Source: UBA4661 sp002405405
GTDB taxonomy: Bacteria > Bacteroidota > Ignavibacteria > Kapaibacteriales > UBA4661
Direction of reading: 5' to 3'
Assembly: GCA_036847245.1 (NCBI GenBank)
Contig: DAIUAL010000084.1
Coordinates: 1 to 13,174 of the forward strand
DNA length: 13,174 nucleotides
The stretch's first letter is position 1. Each line of letters starts with the position of its first letter. The translations under genes were made by a program, and so were the position numbers. Under the pieces are notes generated by a model, which did not search any database, was not told the origin of the DNA, and worked only from the letters and a program-made list of their open reading frames with translations. Below are positions 1 through 7,684 of the stretch, one piece after another.

Positions 1-2
1 AT

Positions 3-536
3 CGCACACCACAAACCACGCCGAGCGCATGCTTCAACAGCTTGGTAAGCGCCATCGTCTATCAGCAACTATCAGGCAAAGAAGCAGGAACAATTTATGG
101 ACGCGTACAAGACCGATTTGCCAAGGTACTACAACCCAAACATTTTGACATGGCAGAACAAGAAGAACTCCGCTCATTGGGTCTTTCGAATGCAAAAGCC
201 CTGGCACTGAAAGATTTATCGGCTAAAGTGTTAGCAAAAAAGATTCATCTCCAAAAACTACCCACTATGACTGATGATGAAGCTATTGAGCACTTGGTAC
301 AAGTACGTGGTATTGGCGTATGGTCAGCACAAATGTTTTTGATGTTTACATTAGCTCGTCCTGACATACTACCCGTAGCGGATTTAGGTATTAAGAAAGG
401 CGCGCAAAAGACATATAGTTTACCTGCTTTGCCCGATGAATCTGTTTTACGTCAATTGCAAGCAGCAAACAAATGGTCACCGTATAGCACAATTGCATCT
501 TGGTATTTATGGCGCAGTTTGGAGCTGGGTGAGTAG
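3..536 (+). CDS. DNA-3-methyladenine glycosylase II (AlkA/HhH-GPD family), 3' part only
   Basis: The reading frame is open to the left edge, so the N-terminus is missing. The TTG at 42 is an internal Leu codon: the residues before it (CFNSLVSAIVYQQLS) continue the conserved family core, whose 'LVSAIVYQQLS' block is typical of AlkA/Mag enzymes. Numbering from that codon, the helix-hairpin-helix is at about 85-98 (LVQVRGIGVWSAQM). The catalytic aspartate is D114 in LPVADLGIKKG, the position that activates the base-excision reaction in this superfamily. Enzymes of this family excise alkylated bases such as 3-methyladenine from DNA in the cytoplasm, starting base excision repair. The visible 178 codons cover most of the glycosylase domain and end normally at TAG 534-536. 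The neighbour to the right is convergent, so there is no evidence for an operon on this side. Family assignment is firm; exact substrate range cannot be read from sequence. Confidence 0.9.
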   Translation, partial: RTPQTTPSACFNSLVSAIVYQQLSGKEAGTIYGRVQDRFAKVLQPKHFDMAEQEELRSLGLSNAKALALKDLSAKVLAKKIHLQKLPTMTDDEAIEHLVQVRGIGVWSAQMFLMFTLARPDILPVADLGIKKGAQKTYSLPALPDESVLRQLQAANKWSPYSTIASWYLWRSLELGE

Positions 537-566
537 GGGTTTTCTACTCGGTACATTGCACACAGT

Positions 567-707
567 TTACTCTTCGTCACCAATCATACGTGCTGCCGAA
601 CGCCAATTGGCATAGTACATACTCAACTCAGAGAAAATCACTGCTGATAACCGTAGTATGGCATATTGCATTGAGGAGAATGGCGAAGTGCCCAAAGGAT
701 GTTGCAT
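567..707 (-). CDS. Candidate 46-aa small protein, unknown function
   Basis: A short minus-strand ORF fills most of the gap between the glycosylase gene and the YbbR-like gene. It starts at ATG 707-705 (MQHPLGTSPFSSMQY...) and ends ...ARMIGDEE at TAA 569-567. Its best support is a strong Shine-Dalgarno, GAGAGGA, at 722-716, 8 nt before the ATG. The frame extends upstream without a stop to about 774, but only this ATG has a ribosome site. Composition is protein-like, with a mixed central stretch rich in A, L, S, Y and an acidic C-terminus. There is no clear signal peptide, membrane helix or cysteine motif. I do not recognise the family. It lies 110 bp downstream of the YbbR-like gene on the same strand and could be the tail of that operon or have its own promoter. 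It could also be a chance ORF; conservation in relatives would decide. Confidence 0.5.
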   Translation of the reverse strand: MQHPLGTSPFSSMQYAILRLSAVIFSELSMYYANWRSAARMIGDEE

Positions 708-754
708 AACGAAATTCCTCTCAAGAATAAAAAACAGTAGTTAGATGAAACGTA

Positions 755-769
755 GAGTAAAAGTTACTC
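755..769. promoter_or_regulatory. Perfect inverted repeat GAGTAA-aag-TTACTC
   Basis: A 15-bp palindrome with 6-bp arms and a 3-nt centre lies 47 bp upstream of the small ORF start and 48 bp after the YbbR-like stop codon. It is not followed by a T-run on either strand, so it does not look like an intrinsic terminator. An operator for a dimeric regulator is one possible reading, but a 6-bp arm can arise by chance. Confidence 0.25.
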
Positions 770-817
770 AAAAATCAGAGTGTAGGCAAACAATGCTATT
801 ATGAATAATGGTACACC

Positions 818-1909
818 TCAAGGGCGTACACCTATTTTATTGAGTCGGCGCGAAAACATAACAAATTGCGGATCAACATTCATCAATACAACATTGGAAG
901 GAAGCTCCACACGAGGTCGAATACGCCCCTGAGGCAAGCGAAGCATATCTTCATAGCGAACTATGGCGTGAATATCATCGGGTGCGATTCTTGCCAAGTC
1001 TTGCACTCCTCCACGCAGGACGACACGTACAAATCGTGTTTTCACAACAATCTCGCCCGTACCCGACATCGATTGGACATGCACGGGTACATCATGAATA
1101 ACCATATCTGCATACTGCTGAACATCAACGCTAATGGAAGCTGTATTTTTACTACGTGTAATGTTGTCCTCCAGCGTATCAGATAGCGGTATCTGTACAG
1201 TAAATGGTTCATAGACATCATGTTGATCAATAGGCTGTGTAAACCATCGCGCAATACCATTTAATACTTTCTTCCCTGCTTTAAGCTCGACACTATCAGG
1301 CGAAATAGCCGTTACACGAGTAACGACGAATCCACTACGTGGTCGTACATTCAATCGCGGTATGATAGGCACTTTTTTTGCGGCAACACTACCGATATGC
1401 AGAATCAAGGAATCAGGTACAATATCGAGTGGGGCAACTGCTTGTGGCAATTGAAGTGCTTGCAAAAGCATCGCTCGGTCGAATTTCATTAAGACCGTAT
1501 CTTGCTCGACTAATGCTTGATGACCTACTTTTTGGGTTGCTCCATGCGCTGTATGCGTAATATTTCTTGACGGCACTTGTTGGTTCGCCATGATGGTTGA
1601 GATCATTTTGGGAGACACATAGATATTAAATGCCGGTACCGCTGACAGATAAGCATTGAGTAGTTGCCATCCTCGTCCTTTCAAACGAGTACGCAAAGTC
1701 TGTTGTGGTTCCTCTTCAAGCGCACGACCTTCGGGTAAAACGACATTGACTTTGACATCAACTGTGGTTGTGTAATCACGTGTCAGATTAACATAGAGCC
1801 ATAGGCATACCGCCATACCTATCGATACAAAGAGTGTGCGAGGACTAAGACGGATTCTCTGCCCTAGCGTGCGCGTACCAACAACGGCGATATCTTCTTG
1901 CCTATTCAT
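818..1909 (-). CDS. YbbR/CdaR-like membrane-anchored protein
   Basis: A 363-aa protein with a short cytoplasmic N-terminus, one membrane segment at about residues 24-40 (TLFVSIGMAVCLWLYVN), then an entirely extracytoplasmic beta-rich region. The block just after the membrane helix (LWLYVNLTRDYTTTVDVKVN, then VVLPEGR) matches the start of YbbR-domain proteins. These carry repeated YbbR units; in Firmicutes the family member CdaR regulates the diadenylate cyclase CdaA. No cyclase gene is visible here, so that role is not supported by context. I chose ATG 1909-1907 because GGAGA at 1919-1915 lies 5 nt upstream; longer starts at ATG 1927 or TTG 1936 lack a ribosome site. With this start the gene overlaps the end of the DUF21/CBS gene by 8 bp, which suggests co-translation. 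Stop is TGA at 820-818. Assignment to YbbR-like is probable; the function in this organism is unknown. Confidence 0.75.
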   Translation of the reverse strand: MNRQEDIAVVGTRTLGQRIRLSPRTLFVSIGMAVCLWLYVNLTRDYTTTVDVKVNVVLPEGRALEEEPQQTLRTRLKGRGWQLLNAYLSAVPAFNIYVSPKMISTIMANQQVPSRNITHTAHGATQKVGHQALVEQDTVLMKFDRAMLLQALQLPQAVAPLDIVPDSLILHIGSVAAKKVPIIPRLNVRPRSGFVVTRVTAISPDSVELKAGKKVLNGIARWFTQPIDQHDVYEPFTVQIPLSDTLEDNITRSKNTASISVDVQQYADMVIHDVPVHVQSMSGTGEIVVKTRFVRVVLRGGVQDLARIAPDDIHAIVRYEDMLRLPQGRIRPRVELPSNVVLMNVDPQFVMFSRRLNKIGVRP

Positions 1910-3218
1910 CCGACTCTCCGTCTTCATTTTGCTCAATCACTTCAATACGAACTAATTCTACCGCTCGCTTCGTTGCTTGCTCAATAGTAAACTGATAGCC
2001 ATTATGACGAATACTTTGTCCTGGCTCAGGGATACGACCAAACAACTCATTCATAAAACCACCTAATGTTTCATAGGTTTCGGCTGTAGGCAGAGCATCC
2101 GGCAATGTTTCATTGAGTTCAACAATTGACACACGCGCTTGTACGGTAAAATCTCGATCATTTTCTTGTACAGTTTGCGGTGCCTCTTCATCATACTCAT
2201 CACGAATATCACCAACAATTTCTTCAATGATATCCTCCATGGTAACGATACCTGCCGTACCGCCAAATTCATCGATCACGATTGCCATTTGTGCGCGACG
2301 TTTTTGCAATTGGCGGAGTAAATCATGAATCGGCGTATCTTCTTGTACTGTGTGTACAGGATGTAAAATATCCTGCAACACAACTAACTGAGCATAGCGC
2401 ATCATCACTAAAATATCTTTCGCATACACAACACCAATGATGGTGTCCAATGTTTCTCGAAAAACAGGCACTCGTGAGTATCCCTGTTCGATGATTGTAT
2501 CAAGAACACGATCGTTTGGTGCATGAATATCAATGGCTACAATATTAGGTCGCGCAATCATAATCTGTTTGACAGTACGCTCACCAAATTCAAAGACATT
2601 TTTAATCAACTCATGCTCTGCTGATTCGATTTCTCCACCCTCGCGACTTTTCTCTAAAAGGTACTGTAACTCTTCGGCACTGTGCACATCTTCTTCGCCT
2701 ATCATAGTAATGTTAAAGACTCGCAAAACGACATTAGCAACGCCATTGAGCGCCCAAATAAAGGGCTTGAACACCATGTAAAACACACGCAAAGGCATTG
2801 CTACCCAAAGAGCAACCATTTCGGAGCGTTGAATGGCAATAGATTTTGGTTCTAATTCACCAAAAACAATGTGCAAAAATGTAATCAACGCAAAAGCGAT
2901 CGGCAAAGCAATCGTATGTGCTAAGGCAGGATCGGGTTGGTAGCCGAGCATTGCCATGATTGACAACACCATACGCGCAACGACGCTTTCGCCAATCCAC
3001 CCCAAACCAAGACTGGCAAGCGTAATACCCAACTGTGTTGCCGATAAATATGCATCGAGATGAAGCACAATATCGTAGGTCAAAGCGGCAATACTACTAC
3101 CTGCTTTAGCTCGCAATTCAATCTGTGACGGACGCACCTTCACAATGGCAAATTCCGCCGCAACGAAAAAGCCATTGAGTGCCACCAAAAAAATTGTCAG
3201 GATACTGTCAAAAATCAT
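1902..3218 (-). CDS. DUF21-CBS-CorC/HlyC family membrane protein (hemolysin-like)
   Basis: A 438-aa protein with the full standard architecture. The DUF21 (CNNM-type) transmembrane domain covers about residues 1-195, with the conserved N-terminal NGFFVAAEFAIVKVR and the GELEPKS motif near 120-126. A CBS pair follows: CBS1 at about 215-275 (IMIARPNIVAID... RVPVFRE) and CBS2 at about 283-340 (VIDEFGGTAGIVTMEDIIEE). The C-terminal CorC_HlyC domain is at about 350-428. The family is linked to divalent-cation, especially Mg2+, efflux or homeostasis through adenine-nucleotide sensing by the CBS pair; the name 'hemolysin' is historical. The start ATG 3218-3216 opens directly into the first membrane helix. 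A GGAAGG lies about 13 nt upstream, a wide spacing. The gene follows the SPFH gene by 49 bp and overlaps the YbbR-like gene by 8 bp, so the three are probably one transcript. No key motif is missing. Confidence 0.93.
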   Translation of the reverse strand: MIFDSILTIFLVALNGFFVAAEFAIVKVRPSQIELRAKAGSSIAALTYDIVLHLDAYLSATQLGITLASLGLGWIGESVVARMVLSIMAMLGYQPDPALAHTIALPIAFALITFLHIVFGELEPKSIAIQRSEMVALWVAMPLRVFYMVFKPFIWALNGVANVVLRVFNITMIGEEDVHSAEELQYLLEKSREGGEIESAEHELIKNVFEFGERTVKQIMIARPNIVAIDIHAPNDRVLDTIIEQGYSRVPVFRETLDTIIGVVYAKDILVMMRYAQLVVLQDILHPVHTVQEDTPIHDLLRQLQKRRAQMAIVIDEFGGTAGIVTMEDIIEEIVGDIRDEYDEEAPQTVQENDRDFTVQARVSIVELNETLPDALPTAETYETLGGFMNELFGRIPEPGQSIRHNGYQFTIEQATKRAVELVRIEVIEQNEDGESDE

Positions 3219-3267
3219 CGTCTTGCTTATACCTTCCTACGATAAGTACTGCATAATGCCTGTTTCC

Positions 3268-4173
3268 CTACTTTGTATCTAAGATCAATGGGGCTGATTT
3301 TGCGCCCATGACAATAATTTTTGCATTAGGAGAATTCGCCAATTCCTTCTGCACTTTGATTTGCTCATACTGCAAAATTTTATCTGTTAGTCCTAAGCTC
3401 AAAATTCGTTGAGCATCAGCAACACCCTGTGCTTCAACCCTTTTTAATTCTGCTTCCTGCATGCCTTTTGCCAAAATGAATTCCATACGCTGGGCATCTT
3501 GTTCGGCAGTAATTTTTCGTTCGATACTTTCTTTGACTGCCGGTGGCAGCGTGATATTGCGAACCAACATATTTTCAAGAATCAAACCGCGTGCAGCAAA
3601 ATCTTTGTCAATTGTTTCACGTATACGTTGCTCGAATGCTTCACGCCGTGTGGAATACAAATCCACCGCATTGTAATACACCGCACTCTCACGGATACGG
3701 GTTCGTGTTACAGGGCGAACAATCCGCTCTTCATAGTCTAAACCAATCGTACGAACAATCTCCGGTGCTTTTTCACCATTCACTTTGTAGAGAATCGTTA
3801 AATCCACTGTAACCTCAAGTCCATCAGCACTCAAGACACGAATCGCATCATCGCCGACTTTTTGCCCTTCGTCATGTTGTCCGCTCATGGTGTAATTCTG
3901 CGTGCGGGTGTCCATTCGTATGAGATCCACAAGAGGATTGACAACATGCAAACCCTCGTATAAGACATCCTGCTGAATTGCACCAAACATACGCTTGATA
4001 CCGACTGTACCGGACTCAATTTGCTTGACCGTGTTAAACATTAATCCTAACACTGCAAGTGCAATGCCGAAAATCATGAACACCCCTCGCAAACGTCCTG
4101 CAGAGCTACTGCCTGTTTTTCCGATGATCACACCAAAGAGTGCGATGAGAAAGCCGAGAATAAGCCAAATCAT
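3268..4173 (-). CDS. SPFH/prohibitin (Band 7) family membrane protein
   Basis: A 301-aa protein with two N-terminal hydrophobic segments (about 2-18 and 29-46), followed by a prohibitin-like SPFH domain. The domain begins at QIESGTVGIKRMFGAI (51-66) and includes LYEGLHVVNPLVDLIRMDTR and the VTVDLTILYKV strand. A long charged helix at about 210-275 (ITAEQDAQRMEFILAKGMQE and following) is the usual oligomerising coiled coil, ending in ALILDTK-like residues (SAPLILDTK). SPFH proteins form large membrane rings and organise membrane microdomains or modulate membrane proteases such as FtsH; which applies here cannot be told. I chose ATG 4173-4171 because GAGGA lies at 4182-4178, 4 nt upstream. A longer form from ATG 4227 would prefix 18 residues with no ribosome site and overlap the repeats in the divergent region. 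It is the first gene of the minus-strand operon. Confidence 0.92.
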   Translation of the reverse strand: MIWLILGFLIALFGVIIGKTGSSSAGRLRGVFMIFGIALAVLGLMFNTVKQIESGTVGIKRMFGAIQQDVLYEGLHVVNPLVDLIRMDTRTQNYTMSGQHDEGQKVGDDAIRVLSADGLEVTVDLTILYKVNGEKAPEIVRTIGLDYEERIVRPVTRTRIRESAVYYNAVDLYSTRREAFEQRIRETIDKDFAARGLILENMLVRNITLPPAVKESIERKITAEQDAQRMEFILAKGMQEAELKRVEAQGVADAQRILSLGLTDKILQYEQIKVQKELANSPNAKIIVMGAKSAPLILDTK

Positions 4174-4224
4174 AGAATCCTCATAAATTGAACTGGTGAA
4201 ATACTCCACGCACAAGTTTGTACG

Positions 4225-4244
4225 CATGGTGCAACATGGTGCAA
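4225..4244. repeat. Perfect 10-bp tandem repeat (catggtgcaa) x2 between divergent genes
   Basis: Two head-to-tail identical 10-mers, catggtgcaa at 4225-4234 and 4235-4244, sit about one helical turn apart in the 203-bp region between the divergent SPFH and MscS genes. Binding sites spaced by one helical turn are common for regulators that bind cooperatively on one DNA face. That is inference; nothing else identifies the regulator. Confidence 0.4.
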
Positions 4245-4266
4245 TGCATATTGCTCACATTATGCA
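4245..4266. promoter_or_regulatory. Inverted repeat TGCATA-N10-TATGCA, possible operator
   Basis: TGCATA at 4245-4250 and its exact reverse complement TATGCA at 4261-4266 are separated by 10 nt and directly abut the tandem catggtgcaa repeat. The position, upstream of both divergent transcription units, is right for a shared control element. Arms are only 6 bp, so chance cannot be excluded. The remainder of the intergenic region is AT-rich. I could not assign convincing -35/-10 or Bacteroidota-type promoter boxes. Confidence 0.3.
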
Positions 4267-4376
4267 CATGAAATTACGATAAATGCCGATGAGGGTTGCA
4301 TTGTAGTTATTCGACAAGTATTTTCTCTTGTTACACATCAATATTTCTTCTCTTTTTCATTATACACGCAAAGATC

Positions 4377-5492
4377 ATGGACCATCATATTCATTTTTGG
4401 CTCACACATTGGCAGGAATGGATTGCCCTGCCGGCATTACTTTGTAGCAGCATTATCCTTGGGGGCTTCGCAATACGATGGCTCATGACCAAAACCCTTG
4501 TTCGGTGGGCACAACGCACGAATTCACCATACGATGATGTATTGGTCGATGCAGCTCGTTTGATTACTCTCAAATTGACCGGCATTGCTGCACTCTATAC
4601 TACGATTGAATATGCACCATGGGGCGACAAAATCTTGCGTTTTGCATATCCTGTACTGTCGGGCTTGGCAATTTTTGTCGTTACTCAAGCTATTGCATTT
4701 ATCCTTGTTACCATCATCAAACTGCGAAGCGAACGCGCCGAAAGCCCTGTGGCTACAACCTCGCTGATCCGACGCATTGTTGTCGGAACGGTGTATGTGT
4801 TCGGCGGCATCATGATTTTGCGTGGCTTTGGCGTTGAAATTGGTCCGGTGCTCACAGCACTTGGCGTCGGCGGTTTAGCAGTAGCACTTGCTTTGCAGGA
4901 TACCCTTGCCAATATGTTTGCAGGGATTTACATCACACTTGCCAAACAAGTACGTGTGGGTGATTTCATCAAATTGGAAACGGGTTTTGAGGGTTATGTC
5001 ACCGATATTGGCTGGCGTAATACCATCATGAAAACACCTGAAGAAAATTTAATTATCATTCCCAACAACAAGCTGTCGCAAGCTATTGTTACGAACTTCT
5101 TTCTCCCGGAACATACCGTACTCATTAAGCTCCAAGTTGGCGTAAGCCATGATAGCGATACCGATCAAGTCGAGAATATTCTTCTGTCAGTGGTGCGCTC
5201 TTCAGGGCATGGTGATGCACTATCTGCGGAGGAACCCACAGTTGCCGGCGGCAAGATTCAGGGTGTATTGTATGACCCCTCTCCTTTTGTGCGTTTTACG
5301 GCAATTGGTGAATCGAACTTGCAATTTGTCTTGAATGTGATGGTAACAAAATTCGATTATCAATTCGAGGCACGCCATAATCTTATGAAGCGCGTTCATC
5401 GGGCTCTGCGAGAAAATAACATCGAGATTCCATATCCAATGCGTACTATTGTAACACGCTCTCCCAACGACAACAAACAAGTAGGAGATTAG
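4377..5492 (+). CDS. MscS-family mechanosensitive ion channel
   Basis: A 371-aa small-conductance mechanosensitive channel homologue. Hydrophobic helices lie at about 16-36, 64-80, 92-115 and 134-150, followed by the pore-lining TM3 at about 156-185. TM3 carries the diagnostic Gly/Ala pattern LTALGVGGLAVALALQDTLA and NMFAGIYI. The cytoplasmic beta domain follows, with QVRVGDFIKLETGFEGYV (191-208) and the GWRNTIMKTPEENLIIIPNN block (212-231), then the alpha/beta cage domain to about 360. These channels open under membrane tension and release solutes on hypo-osmotic shock. I start at ATG 4377 (MDHHIHFW...). The open frame extends to a TTG at 4296, but the added residues look non-coding and have no ribosome site. 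ATG 4377 also lacks a clear Shine-Dalgarno, so the start is the least certain part. It is followed 23 bp later by the TPR kinase gene, so they may be co-transcribed. Confidence 0.94.
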   Translation: MDHHIHFWLTHWQEWIALPALLCSSIILGGFAIRWLMTKTLVRWAQRTNSPYDDVLVDAARLITLKLTGIAALYTTIEYAPWGDKILRFAYPVLSGLAIFVVTQAIAFILVTIIKLRSERAESPVATTSLIRRIVVGTVYVFGGIMILRGFGVEIGPVLTALGVGGLAVALALQDTLANMFAGIYITLAKQVRVGDFIKLETGFEGYVTDIGWRNTIMKTPEENLIIIPNNKLSQAIVTNFFLPEHTVLIKLQVGVSHDSDTDQVENILLSVVRSSGHGDALSAEEPTVAGGKIQGVLYDPSPFVRFTAIGESNLQFVLNVMVTKFDYQFEARHNLMKRVHRALRENNIEIPYPMRTIVTRSPNDNKQVGD

Positions 5493-5515
5493 CATTCAGT
5501 AGTGTTATTATATTT

Positions 5516-7684
5516 ATGCCGAAGCATATCAAAAAATCTGATCTTCCAACCAAAATCTGTGCAACGTGTGGCAAACCATTTTCGTGGCGCAAGAAGTGGG
5601 AGCGGTGCTGGGATCACGTACGCTACTGCTCTGATCGTTGTCGGGGGCAGCGATCCTCTGCCCCAAGTCGAATAGCAGTTATTCTCTTTTTTGCTCTTAT
5701 GAGCAATGTATGTGCAATAGCAGTTACACCTCAACGCTTACAACAGCGTATCGATAGTCTTCGTGTATTAACAGAACAATCCAATGCTACGCCACTCCAG
5801 AAAGCGGGGTGGTACGGAGAAATAGCATGGATTATTCGTGATAACAATCCCTCCAAAGGTTTGGAATATGCCCGTAAAGGCATTCAATGTGCTGAGCAAA
5901 GCGGTAATGATTCCCTCAAATTGCTCATCACAGGATATACGGGCATTCTTCATCGCAAGCTGGGAAATTATCCGGAAGCACTCATGCTTTTTTACGATCA
6001 ACTGTCACTTGCCGAACGATTAAAAAGTCAAGATCAACTTGGTTATGCACAAAACAATCTGTGCGATGTGTACAAGTATTTTGGCAATCATGGCAAAGCC
6101 ATCGAGTATGGCATGAATGCGCAAAAGATTTTTGAAGAACTCGGCGATACGGTCGGTATTGCTTATTCTTCCGTACGACTTGCACAAGCATATCAAGGCA
6201 TAGGATTATATGACAAGGCAATTGCCCAGCTAAGCTACGCACTCAATCTGCGCTCCATGATTGCTGATTCTAATGGCATCAGCAGTGCTATGGTTCTCCT
6301 TTCCCATGCATATCTCTCGATCAATGATCTGGCTAAGGCAGAATACTACGCACAACAATCTCTCTCGATTGCAAAAGGATTTGATTCTGATCGTTCTCTC
6401 TTTTTGTCTTCCGTACTTGCAGAAGCTCGTGTACTTCAGAAACGCATTTTGTACAACCGTGCCGCCGATAAAGCCCAATTTGTTGCTGATTCATCTCTGG
6501 CATATGGCTTTCGGCAAATACATATCGAAGCACTGCAACTTCTTATCGAAAATCCTCTGGTGCATAAGGATCTGCAACGCTTAGCACAGATTCAAAAACA
6601 ATTCATCCTGATGAAAGACTCCGCATTTCAAGAGTCTTCCATTCAGAAATCATTAATCATTGAAAATGAATATAATTTTCGCCGTACTAACCAACAGATC
6701 CACCAACTCCAAATCGAAAAAGAAGCAACACAGCGCGTTGTATGGGGGATTGCTATTGCTTTGATAATAATGGTTGTCGCTATGATCTTGGTTGTTCGCT
6801 CGAACATCAAAGTACGTCGAACCGAACGTGAACTGCACAGCCAACGCGAGGCTGTGATTACACTCAACACAAAGTTACAGTCCATCAATGCCGATCTTTC
6901 CGGTGCCAACAATGAATTATCAAAAGCTAATCAATTCAAGATTCAACTCTTAGGTATGGCAGCGCATGATTTGCGTAATCCGCTCACCGGAATTCTTGGG
7001 CTTTCGATGATGATCAAAGATGGCGATACCAGCTATGATGACGCAAAAATTTTTGCCGAGCAAATTCATCAGTCCGGTACACGTATGTTCAAGCTCATCA
7101 AAGATTTGCTTGAATCAACCTCCATGGAATTACAGAATATTTCACTGGTTCTCTCTCCTCTCGATGCGGCACAACACACTGAAAACGTCTTGGAAGAACA
7201 TCGTTCTATAGCGGCACAGAAACGCCAGAATTTACGATTCTCGTCCTTGGGACATTGCATGGTCAGAGCCGATAAAGACCGACTTCAGCAAGCATTAGAA
7301 AATATGATTTCCAACGCCATCAAGTACTCACCATACGATTCGGTGATTGATGTACAGGTTACGCGATGCGATGGACTCGCGCAAGAAGAAGATGAAGAAG
7401 ATAAAATTTTACAGCATCGTATTCCGATGCCCCTCGTACGCATTGAAGTACGCGACCAAGGTCAAGGTCTCACCATTGAAGACCTTCATAAAATGTTTGG
7501 TATGTTTCAAAGACTAAGCGCAAAGCCAACGGGTGGGGAAAGTTCTACAGGCATTGGTCTGTTTATTGTGCATCATATCACCAAACTGCATGGTGGTGTT
7601 GTGTGGGCAGAAAGTGCCGGTAAAAACAAAGGTACTACCTTTATTCTTGAACTTCCTGCCTACGAAGAAGATACATTTGCATAA
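5516..7684 (+). CDS. DUF2256 zinc-ribbon/TPR/transmembrane sensor histidine kinase fusion
   Basis: A 722-aa protein. Residues 1-46 form a complete DUF2256-like module: SDLPTKICATCGKPFSWRKKW, with C15-x2-C18, W24RKKW28, then WDHVRYCSDRCR with C38-x3-C42. A hydrophobic segment follows at 52-70 (RIAVILFFALMSNVCAIAV), readable as signal anchor or, with A67-I-A69, as a cleavable signal. TPR-like helices span about 95-360 (e.g. GNYPEALMLF, NHGKAIEYGM, LYDKAIAQLS). A coiled region leads to a second membrane helix at about 409-428. The cytoplasmic kinase core has the H-box AAHDLRNPL with phospho-acceptor H484, the N-box ENMISNAIKYSP (N600), G1 DQGQG (647-651), F-box-like MFGMFQRL and G2 STGIGLFIVHH (677-687). 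No receiver domain or adjacent response regulator is visible, so it looks like an orphan kinase. The predicted topology puts the zinc module and the kinase in the cytoplasm and the TPRs in the periplasm. The start ATG 5516 lacks a Shine-Dalgarno but exactly fits a DUF2256 start. A G5 tract at 5643-5647 leaves a frameshift possible. Confidence 0.88.
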   Translation: MPKHIKKSDLPTKICATCGKPFSWRKKWERCWDHVRYCSDRCRGQRSSAPSRIAVILFFALMSNVCAIAVTPQRLQQRIDSLRVLTEQSNATPLQKAGWYGEIAWIIRDNNPSKGLEYARKGIQCAEQSGNDSLKLLITGYTGILHRKLGNYPEALMLFYDQLSLAERLKSQDQLGYAQNNLCDVYKYFGNHGKAIEYGMNAQKIFEELGDTVGIAYSSVRLAQAYQGIGLYDKAIAQLSYALNLRSMIADSNGISSAMVLLSHAYLSINDLAKAEYYAQQSLSIAKGFDSDRSLFLSSVLAEARVLQKRILYNRAADKAQFVADSSLAYGFRQIHIEALQLLIENPLVHKDLQRLAQIQKQFILMKDSAFQESSIQKSLIIENEYNFRRTNQQIHQLQIEKEATQRVVWGIAIALIIMVVAMILVVRSNIKVRRTERELHSQREAVITLNTKLQSINADLSGANNELSKANQFKIQLLGMAAHDLRNPLTGILGLSMMIKDGDTSYDDAKIFAEQIHQSGTRMFKLIKDLLESTSMELQNISLVLSPLDAAQHTENVLEEHRSIAAQKRQNLRFSSLGHCMVRADKDRLQQALENMISNAIKYSPYDSVIDVQVTRCDGLAQEEDEEDKILQHRIPMPLVRIEVRDQGQGLTIEDLHKMFGMFQRLSAKPTGGESSTGIGLFIVHHITKLHGGVVWAESAGKNKGTTFILELPAYEEDTFA

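Noticed and set aside
797..812. ATTAT-GA-ATAAT hairpin just after the YbbR-like stop codon
   Set aside because: The stem is only five A/T pairs with a 2-nt loop and no T-run, too weak to call a terminator.
4296..4376. N-terminal extension of the MscS gene from TTG 4296
   Set aside because: The added 27 residues are Cys/Phe/Ser-rich with no ribosome site, and the region is AT-rich intergenic. ATG 4377 gives a normal channel N-terminus.
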